NCBI GenBank assembly: GCA_003427395.1
Contig: BFEA01000625.1
Coordinates: 397,092 to 424,592 of the forward strand
DNA: 27,501 nucleotides
Source: Chara braunii
Taxonomy: Eukaryota > Streptophyta > Charophyceae > Charales > Characeae
Direction: 5' to 3'
Position 1 is the first letter of the stretch; the number at the start of each line of letters is the position of its first letter. The position numbers and the translations under genes are program-made. The notes beneath the pieces were generated by a model. It ran no database searches, had not been told where the DNA came from, and saw nothing but the letters and a program-made list of their open reading frames with translations. Below, in pieces: positions 1 to 7,061 of the stretch.

Positions 1-45
<45 letters not shown>

Positions 46-60
46 CTTTCTTTCTTTTTT
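1..60. repeat. poly(T)/T-rich tract
   Basis: An unbroken run of T followed by TTTC repeats. It could be the poly(A) tail of a minus-strand retroelement cut by the window edge, or a simple repeat. Nothing upstream is available to decide. Confidence 0.8.
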
Positions 61-142
61 ACATCCAATGCTTCTTTTAGCGCCTTCTCTTTTCTTTCAT
101 CCTCGTCCAACTTTTTTTGTTTTTTACTTTATTTTCTCTTAG

Positions 143-278
143 GTGGAATACCCCCCCGAGGATGACCAATGCGCAGGCACTGGTCGGAACGTTCGTCGTA
201 CTGTCGGTGAAGGTTCATGTTTTTGAGTACGACTGGCCACGTGTCACGAGGTTTTATGTCATAATCCTTTTCATCTAG
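143..278 (+). CDS. candidate terminal exon of an unknown host gene
   Basis: A T-rich tract ends in TTCTCTTAG at 134-142, a good-looking 3' splice site. The sequence after it is not low complexity. Two frames stay open: one gives 27 codons with an acidic, cysteine-containing tail; the other, starting at 144, gives 44 codons with hydrophobic stretches and stops with TAG at 276-278. There is no recognisable domain and the upstream exons are outside the window. This is a splice-site-based guess only; it could equally be non-coding sequence. Confidence 0.18.
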
Positions 279-325
279 TATGGGGTTTCGTTATTTCCCC
301 CCCCACCTCCTTCTCTAGTCTTTTA

Positions 326-531
326 CCCCGAATACAACGTACGGTCATTACAGCTGTATCTAGACTGAAAGATGCCTCAAATACAGCTATAATCTCCGTA
401 CGTTGTATTGGGGGGAAGAAGGTAGTCCTTTCCGTACGGTCATTACAGCTGTATCTAGACTGAAAGATGCCTCAAATACAGCTATAATGACCGGCGTACG
501 TTGTATTGGGGGGAAGAAGGTAGTCCTTTCC
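326..531. repeat. tandemly duplicated hairpin MITE
   Basis: Unit 1 (326-415) starts CCCCGAATACAACGTAC and ends with the complementary GTACGTTGTATTGGGGG. Its interior is also self-complementary (TCATTACAGCTGTAT against ATACAGCTATAATGA), so almost the whole unit folds into one stem with a loop of about 20 nt. A second copy begins at 434 and repeats 339-433, including the trailing GAAGAAGGTAGTCCTTTCC. It lacks the left-most TIR bases but has the fuller right arm (GACCGGCGTACG). No coding capacity. A duplication inside a non-autonomous foldback element is the simplest reading. Confidence 0.75.
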
Positions 532-550
532 CCATCTGCCTCTTGTGGAG

Positions 551-575
551 TTGGAACACTTCAGAAGTGTTCCAA
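551..575. repeat. 25-nt palindrome
   Basis: TTGGAACACTT and AAGTGTTCCAA form perfect 11-bp arms around a CAG loop. It lies between two hairpin MITE copies. It could be a small hairpin or a dyad binding site; no function can be read from it. Confidence 0.7.
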
Positions 576-588
576 TTGAGCTAGCTAA

Positions 589-709
589 CCTTCTTCCCCC
601 GAATACAACGTACCCTCATTATAGCTTTATTTGGGGGAATTCGGGGTTTATTTCAGTCTAGAAACATACATTTATAATGACCGTGCATAGTATTCGGAGG
701 AAAAGGGTA
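589..709. repeat. third, diverged copy of the hairpin MITE
   Basis: The left end CCTTCTTCCCCCGAATACAACG and the right end with ATAATGACCGTGCATAGTATTCGGAGG are imperfect inverted copies of each other and match the TIRs of the units at 326-531. The middle differs (TTTATTTGGGGGAATTCGGGG). This shows the family is dispersed and not just a local tandem array. Confidence 0.6.
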
Positions 710-1023
710 GGCCAGTTTGGCCCAGTTGGCTATGGGATTTGATTTTCGAGAGGCAAGCGTTGGCCATCACTTGTCTTTACTCGTTTCTATTTATTTTTTT
801 TATTTTATTTTTTTGTCTGTCATTAGTCTTTTTCTTTCCACTCTTTCTTCAGGACTTGGGGCAGGTCATGTCTTTCTCTTGTTTTTTTTTTGCCCCTCGA
901 CATCATCGATTCTTTTTTTTCTTTTCTTTTCTCTTTTCCCTGCCGACTCTTTGCAGAGCTCTTTTTAATCAATCGGGATCGGGATTCTCTTGTCGGTTGT
1001 TTGAACTGATGTTTGCATTCCTG

Positions 1024-1026
<3 letters not shown>

Positions 1027-1079
<53 letters not shown>

Positions 1080-1137
1080 CGTCTTCATTTCGTTCGTCTG
1101 CATCCCTCTTTGTCTTTCGCTTGTCGTAATCTCTCTC

Positions 1138-1218
<81 letters not shown>
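1027..1218. repeat. CT and AC microsatellites
   Basis: (CT)n at 1027-1077, (TC)n at 1131-1188, then (AC)n at 1189-1218. Open frames through these tracts encode only Ser-Leu or Arg-Glu repeats and are not genes. The T-rich stretch before it (710-1020) holds no feature I can support. Confidence 0.95.
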
Positions 1219-1220
<2 letters not shown>

Positions 1221-1277
1221 CTCCACAGTCTGTCACAGACCCTCGTTTGTTGGGCTCTTCTCCCTCTACGGTCTACC
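1221..1277 (-). repeat. inverted copy of a 50-60 bp dispersed repeat
   Basis: Its reverse complement contains ACCGTAGAGGGAGAAGAG, then CAACAAACGAGGG and CTGTGACAGACTGT. It aligns well with direct copies at 1748-1793 and 1851-1897. Function unknown. Confidence 0.6.
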
Positions 1278-1385
1278 TTGGGCACTAAGTCTTGTGTTCG
1301 ACGACATATACATGTTCATAGTGCGCGTCCTGAGAGTCAGAGAACACGTGCCTGCCGTGTGTAATGAATAAACTTATTCAATGGG

Positions 1386-1490
1386 GTCCTTCGGGGGGGG
1401 CATCCGTTAAAATTGGAACGATACCCAAAAGCTTGATGAGCATAATTGCCCTTGCGCAAGGATGACACGTATAAATCAAGAAATGGTCCC
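1386..1490 (+). pseudogene. U6: U6 snRNA pseudogene, full length
   Basis: About 105 nt align with U6 from the 5' end (GTCC-TTCGG-hairpin, CATCCG, AAAATTGGAACGATAC) through CTTGCGCAAGGATGACACG to the 3' end AAATGGTCC. U6 is the catalytic-core snRNA of the spliceosome. The ACAGAGA box that pairs with the 5' splice site reads ACCCAAA here, extra bases follow it, no T-run terminator follows the 3' end, and I see no plant-type USE/TATA spacing upstream. I therefore call it a dead copy. The 3' flank is A-rich (CAAAAAGTACCAAAATAAAAC), which may be a decayed poly(A) tail from retrotransposition. Confidence 0.85.
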
Positions 1491-1630
1491 AAAAAGTACC
1501 AAAATAAAACAAAATGTGCTTGAGAGAGAGAGAGAAAGGGGCGTGGACTCGCGCATGTGCCTGTACGTGTGCGTGTGACTCGGTGTGAGTGTAAGTGTGC
1601 TAGACAGAGGCGTGGAAGGGTGTATGTGCC

Positions 1631-1632
<2 letters not shown>

Positions 1633-1664
<32 letters not shown>

Positions 1665-1677
1665 TATTATTATTTTT
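1633..1677. repeat. (TTA)n microsatellite
   Basis: About 14 ATT/TTA units. Short GA tracts precede it (around 1506-1521). No gene. Confidence 0.95.
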
Positions 1678-1747
1678 CAGTCTTCATCTGTTGATTCACA
1701 GTGACATATGCTGTCGTCATAAAAAGGCAGAGAGGGAGGAGGGAGAA

Positions 1748-1897
1748 GAGGGCAACAAACGAGGGGCTGTGACAAACTGTGTCGTCGGAGTTTATATATA
1801 TATATCGTCACAAACAGAACTGCCCGGTAAACCGTAGGCAGAGAGAGAGAAGAGGACAACAAACGAGGGGCTGTGACAAACTGTTTCGTCGGAGTTT
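1748..1897 (+). repeat. two direct copies of a dispersed repeat
   Basis: 1748-1793 and 1851-1897 share CAACAAACGAGGGGCTGTGA, CAAACTGT and TCGTCGGAGTTT with about one mismatch. A TATATATA tract and CGTCACAAACAG lie between them. A third, inverted copy is at 1221-1277. The 103-bp spacing suggests a local duplication. From 1898 to 2000 the sequence is AT-rich with no feature. Confidence 0.65.
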
Positions 1898-2009
1898 CAC
1901 CGACTCATCAGGAGGCTATATATATAAAATTATAAATATCCTATTATAAATATATAGTATCAATTATAAATATATAATAATGGAGCATATGCATTTAGAT
2001 CGTACGTAC

Positions 2010-2241
2010 CATTAACAAACAGCAGCTTCTCCAACGACATGGAGACGTGCACTGGGATCGAGACCGAGGGAGTGGTGTACAGAATCTGTCCCGACAACGG
2101 CAGCTTCAAATTCCCGGCTAGCGACGGTTGCTCTTGTAGTGGATCGCCGGCATCCGTCCCGACCCCGACCAGCAGAACCAACATCCACAGGACGATGACG
2201 CCGACGTTGAATGGCACGGCCGCTCCCGTCGGACGTGACAT
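2010..2241 (-). CDS. candidate first exon, secreted or membrane protein of unknown function
   Basis: The ATG at 2241-2239 has A at -3. It opens 77 codons beginning MSRPTGAAVPFNVGV, then a strongly hydrophobic core (IVLWMLVLLVGVGTDAG, about residues 16-32): a typical signal peptide or signal anchor with a plausible cleavage site after the small residues. The mature part contains LPLSGQILYTTPSVSIP and ends at LLFVN. The next bases are G|GTACGTACG, a strong 5' splice site at 2009-2008, and the open frame dies 15 codons into the presumed intron. An upstream in-frame ATG at 2325 is possible, but the inner ATG places the signal peptide correctly. I do not recognise the family. I could not identify a second exon downstream, where microsatellites dominate, so the gene may be broken or long-introned. 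Confidence 0.4.
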
Positions 2242-2499
2242 TTTTCTTGTCAACAAATGTTTGTATTCGAATAGTACTGAGGGTGGTGCCCAAACACCGC
2301 CGAGCCAGACGCCGGTGACGGGCACGAATCACCACGGCTGCATGCATGCACTTACCCGCATCTGCGTCCCCATTCAGTCTCGACATGCAAATCTGGCATC
2401 AAGTTCCATCAACCACGACAACAGCAACCGGGATCGATCGATCGATCGTCGACACGCTCATGCACACACAGAAGTGATGGCGCTGGTGACGACAGTCAT

Positions 2500-2629
2500 T
2501 GATGCCCGTGGGTGTGTGTGTGTGTGACAGAGCGAGCGAGCGAGAGAGAGACAGACAGAGAGACAGACAGAGAGACAGAAGCGTTCGAGTGTGTATGTGC
2601 CTATATGTGTGCGTGTGGCTGTAAGTGTC

Positions 2630-2671
<42 letters not shown>

Positions 2672-2735
2672 GTGGACACCGTGTATTTGTGTGTAACTGT
2701 GTGCGCGTGCGCGTGCGTGTACGTGTGCCTGTTTT

Positions 2736-2800
<65 letters not shown>

Positions 2801-2842
2801 NTTTGTGTGTAACTGTGTGCGCGTGCGCGTGCGTGTACGGAG

Positions 2843-2924
<82 letters not shown>

Positions 2925-3015
2925 ATGCGTGGACACGCGTGTATATGTGTGTGTAACTTCGTGCATGTGCGTGTACGTGTGCCTGTTTGTTGTGTGTGTG
3001 TGTCACAGTGTCTGT

Positions 3016-3071
<56 letters not shown>

Positions 3072-3147
3072 GATGCGTGGACACGCGTGTATATGTGTGT
3101 AACTGTGTGCGTGTGCGTGTGCGTGTGCGTGTACGTGTGCCTGTTTC

Positions 3148-3191
<44 letters not shown>

Positions 3192-3212
3192 CACAGAGAG
3201 AGAGAGAGAGAG

Positions 3213-3290
<78 letters not shown>
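2500..3290. repeat. compound minisatellite: conserved 60-70 nt cores between GA/GT microsatellites
   Basis: Cores beginning GATGCGTGGACAC recur at about 2667, 2924 and 3071, each continuing TATATGTGTGTAACTG and GCGTGTACGTGTGCCTG. A core lacking its start follows the N at 2801, and weaker relatives lie at 2580 and 1540. Between cores sit (GA)n at about 2632-2668, 2739-2800, 2838-2918 and 3226-3286, and (GT)n at about 3024-3054 and 3151-3190. Open frames here are Ser-Leu, Arg-Glu or Cys-Val repeats and are not genes. The N at 2801 suggests the array was not resolved in the assembly. Confidence 0.85.
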
Positions 3291-3490
3291 AAACGATTGC
3301 CGTTAGCGCGCCTCCGAGTGTGTGTGGCGGTGGCGTCTCAGCGTCCGCACTCTCTTAAGGATCGACAGGGAGACAGAAGAAGACTCTAAGGGAACACGGA
3401 AGAGGAAGAGGACATACTACTGGCCTCGACACAGCGGTGGACGACTACCTTGTACGACCGCCTGGCAGTGTTCTGAGGGATTTATTATCC

Positions 3491-3568
3491 CATTACTTTA
3501 TTACTTAATCAATTGATTAGTTAATTAACCATTACTTTATTACTTAATCAATTGATTAGTTAATTAAT
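3491..3568 (+). repeat. 39-bp tandem duplication
   Basis: CATTACTTTATTACTTAATC and AATTGATTAGTTAATTA occur twice with a period of 39 bp. AT-rich. The preceding 3291-3490 has no supportable gene. Confidence 0.85.
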
Positions 3569-3606
3569 TAATGAGTTATATGGCTGTTTCTACATCGGAT
3601 ACTACT

Positions 3607-3721
3607 ACATGGCTGTCCTTTGGGACCACCTTTAGAATTGGAACGATACAGAGAAGCCTGGTTAGCTTAGCTCCTGCGCAAGGATTGGGAAAAAAAAAAA
3701 AAAAAAAAAAAACATGGCTGT
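3607..3721 (+). pseudogene. U6: U6 snRNA retropseudogene, 3'-truncated, with poly(A) and TSD
   Basis: The U6 part is 3615-3688: GTCCTTTGGGACC, AGAATTGGAACGATACAGAG (ACAGAGA box intact), TTAGC, then CTCCTGCGCAAGGAT. The last third of U6 is missing. It is followed by an uninterrupted run of A to 3712. The 10-mer ACATGGCTGT flanks the unit at 3607-3616 and again at 3712-3721. A 5'-complete, 3'-tailed RNA copy with a target-site duplication is the mark of LINE-mediated retrotransposition in trans. An alternative reading, a 3'-truncated gene, does not explain the poly(A) or TSD. Confidence 0.88.
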
Positions 3722-3770
3722 GACTGGCACTGACTGCATCGGCTACTTACTCCATTTATCCATTTATGAA

Positions 3771-3786
3771 GAGAGAGAGAGAGAGA
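3771..3786. repeat. (GA)n at the left edge of the LINE-A block
   Basis: GAGAGAGAGAGAGAGA abuts the first base of LINE-A homology (TCGCCAGGG from 3787). Another (GA)n abuts the poly(A) of LINE-B at 15942-15963, so the two tracts may be halves of one insertion target. Confidence 0.7.
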
Positions 3787-6700
3787 TCGCCAGGGAGAAA
3801 GGTTGGCCCGATTCTTGCAGGATGTGTGGGTTACCGAAGAGAGGTTGCCTCCATATGTCGTGCCACCTGTTCGGAGGATGTTTTCGTTGGGGGCCCCTTC
3901 GTCTCCAGAGTTTAATCATAAAGGGCCAGAGCGGATCTGCCTTTATGTCCTGCTTTGTTGCCTGTACAGGGTCAGGCTGGTAAGCGGGCTGCATTTGTTT
4001 GGGGGGTGATGGGACAGTCCAGTAATTATTTGTCAGCCATTGAAGCGGGTGGACCTTCGCCGGTACATCGGTTTGAGGGGCAAGGTTAGCCAGTTGCAGG
4101 CTGGCAAGCGGTACCCAGGGGATATCATTTCCTATAAGCAGACGGACGAGGACTTTGAAGAAGAGTGCGTCAGCCTGTGTTTCCGGATCGAGGATACCGA
4201 GCCCCCCTTTAGTTCTGGGCTGTAGTTCTGGGCTGTGTGAGGACGTCCCAGTTCACCCTGTTGAGACAGCCCTGAGCCTTTGCGCCGTTTTTTCAAAGGT
4301 ATGTCGTAAGGGCCTTCTTTAGTCTGGTGTGCTGCTGCTTGGTCAGCGGTCAGACTGCCAGTTTATACCAGATGGCCGCAAGGATGGCACTATTAATTGC
4401 TAGAGCACGTCCCACCAGTGATGTGTGCAGGCCCTCCCAGTTGGGCAGGAGGTCCACGACCATATTGACCAACCTGTCTCCATGGTCCGAGGGCGGGCCC
4501 TCCGCAGTCTGTCGCACCCCAAGTATCCTGATGGCGTCCTCTTTGCGGGCCCATGTTACACTCGGCTGAGGCGGGGGTGGGTGCCCTTGAGGGTGGAGCT
4601 ACCATCCCTCAGTTTTGGAGCTCCAGTTGACCTTCATGTCTGCTNCAAGTNAGAATAGGTGGATAACATGGGCGAGAGCGTGTACGCTGTCCGCGTCGGC
4701 GCGTATTAGCACGATTAAATCATCCGCAAAGAGCGATGTGACTGGTATGAGATGCTGTGGAATGTCCGGGATAGGCACTCTGTTGATGTTGGGGTGAGCT
4801 CTTATCATTGCGGCGAGGGCCTCCATGACAACCACAAACAACAACGGTGCAATAGGGTCTCCTTGGCGCACCGATCGTTGGAGGCGAATCAGCGGCGAGA
4901 GGTGGCCATTAAGCATTATGTTAGTCGTGGCTGACCTGTGCAGAAGCTGCACCCATTGGCAGAATCCCGGTCCGAAGTTCATTTTAAGCAAACACATATC
5001 GAGAAAGTCTCAGTCCACATGGTCATATGCTTTTTCGAAGTCGATGAAAAGAACCGCCGCTTGGACTTTTCGTTGTCGGGCATATTTGATGGTCTTGTTG
5101 ACCAGCAGGATGTTATCCTGTATATTCCTATTAGGCATACACCCTGTCTGGTCTGGGTGGATCAGCACATTCATGAAGGGCAGCAATCTGTTCGTAAGGA
5201 CCTTAGCCACCATCTTGTAGGGGACCGGGAGAAGTGTGATGGGTCTATAGTTTCTTATATTCTCTTTATCACCCTTCTTATATAACAGAGTGGTCACGCC
5301 CTGACCAATCATCCCTCCAAAGGAACCTTCTTTTTGCACCGCCTCTATATATTCCATGAGGTCGTCCTTAAACAGGTTCGAGCATCGTACCCAAAACTCC
5401 TTTGGGAAGGAATCAATTCTAGAAGTCTTTTCGTCGTCCATGTCTTGCAGGGCATTCCAGACCTCCTGAGAGGATATGGGCCCGTTCAAGGTGTCTCTTT
5501 GTTGCTGTGTTAGGGATGGTTGGACTGCCTGTAGAAGCGATTGCCTAGCTTGAAGTACTTGGTCCGGGTGTTTAGAGGGCGTTTCAGATGTGAATAAGTC
5601 GGTATAATATTTGGCCGCATAGTCCGTGACTGCATATGCATTGGTTGCTGGCTTGGCGTTGTCGTCCAGCGGGTGGTTAAGTCTAGGAACCGTGGCTGCT
5701 CTAGATCTCGCTCTAGCTTTTGCAAAGAATGTTTTGGCCATTGTCCCATCTGTATGTTGTTTTTTTATTCTAGCCTGCACTCTCCATGCATGTGCCTGCT
5801 GTTCGACATACTCTTGGAGGTGGTCACGGGCCTCTTGCAGCTTGCCATACGAGGGGCGGTGCAGTGGGTCATGCATCAGTGTGTCATCCCATTCTTCCAG
5901 CTTTTTCATGAGGCTTTCGAGGCACGCTTTACGGTGTCTCGCATGCTGGATGGAAAATTTTTTCACCCTTTCCCTTAGCTGCGCCACCCCGTCATTGAAC
6001 TAGTTGACTCTCTCCCCAAAAATAGGTTTCTGGGTCTGCCAAAATTCCCAAAAATCATTGACCAATTTCGTAAAGTTGGGCAGGGGAAGCAAGGAGCAAT
6101 TGAGCTTGTAAAACCCTGACCCTCGCTGGATGTGGCTATGAAATGACAGGCCCAATGTGATCATCCTATGATCGAACGACCTACAGGGGCTAATTGTCGT
6201 TATTTCCGCCGTCGTGACGAGACCCATCATATCCTTTGACACCAACGTCAAGTCAATTCGTGAGTTGGATAGGCCTTGCTCACCTCTAGACGACAGGCAG
6301 GTATAGGCTTGATGGGCAGGGTGCAGCTGCTTGTATGCATCCTCAAGTTGCCTATCTGCCATGAGTTGTTTGAGGAAGCAAATGTCCGGGGTCTGGGCAA
6401 ACAACGAAGAGGAGGCAAGGTCCTGGTGTGTACTCGTGGATCTTCTGTCCAGCACCGGGTCCAGCGTGGTATTGAAATCTCCTGCAAGTATAAGAGGGGC
6501 GTCTTCGGGTAGGGCTTCATGGAGGGTGAGCCAGAAGTCCACCTTGGCGACGCTATCATTGGGTGCGTACACGCTAACCAGGTAAAAAACCTCTTCGTCG
6601 TATTGCAGTTTCAGGCATATCCACCTACCGTGCAGTTTGTCATGTTGAACCTCCAAAGGTTTCAATTTTGAGGACGGCGGTAACCATATTGCGACACCTG

Positions 6701-7019
6701 CAGACGCCCTTTCTATTGCAGGCGCAGCGTACAGTGTGTATGGCCAAATCGCTTTTGCCTTTGCATTGTGTGGTGGTGTGTCTTGCAGGTGGGTTTCTTG
6801 GATGCATATTGCTTCCGGCCATGATCTGTTTTCCGGGGACCTAAGCATATCCCATATGGCGTCTTTCTTCGACGTCGTCGCTTGGATAAGGTCGTTGACA
6901 TTTAACGAGCGTATGTCAATATCTTCTTTTTCCAATTTTGTCAGCCAATGGGGCTTCCTCCTAATCGGGGGGGTCGTGACAGGCGGCGGAGGGCACTGGG
7001 CGGGTTGGCAGTTTGTCAT
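3787..7019 (-). pseudogene. LINE-A ORF2: APE endonuclease plus reverse transcriptase, broken
   Basis: The ATG at 7019-7017 starts a frame that stays the same for about 2.8 kb. The endonuclease occupies about 6920-6120: SLNVNDLI, ICIQETHL, YLVSVYAPND, ILAGDFNTTLDP, RIDLTLVS and FDHRMI give the N, E, Y, D-N, D and D-H catalytic set. The RT occupies about 5450-4600: LLYKKGDKENIRNYRPITLL, FIDFEKAYDHVD, RQGDPIAPLLF and SLFADDLIVLI, with catalytic ADD at 4727-4719. The thumb region reaches 3787. Lesions: TAG 6000, TGA 5010 (a Trp site), TAG 4599, TGA 4350, TGA 4293 (Trp in LINE-B), Ns at 4645 and 4651, and a 13-bp duplication at 4210-4235 that shifts the frame. In life it would nick DNA and prime reverse transcription there. 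It is not functional as written. Confidence 0.9.
4210..4235. repeat. 13-bp tandem duplication in LINE-A ORF2
   Basis: TAGTTCTGGGCTG is present twice (4210-4222, 4223-4235). LINE-B has one copy at the same place, so the duplication arose in LINE-A. It shifts the frame by one. Confidence 0.9.
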
Positions 7020-7061
7020 GGCGGTAGCTTGATGCGGTGTCTGTCCGGTCGGATTTATAGT

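Noticed and set aside
739-1371. Long open frame rich in Phe, Ser and Leu
   Set aside because: It is produced by T-rich DNA and CT/AC microsatellites; no conserved residues outside the repeats.
2039-2527. Plus-strand frame of 162 codons
   Set aside because: It runs antisense to the signal-peptide exon and ends in microsatellite; composition gives no domain.
2458-3226. Ser-Leu, Arg-Glu, Cys-Val and Thr-His repeat frames on both strands
   Set aside because: They are direct translations of GA/GT microsatellites in every frame.
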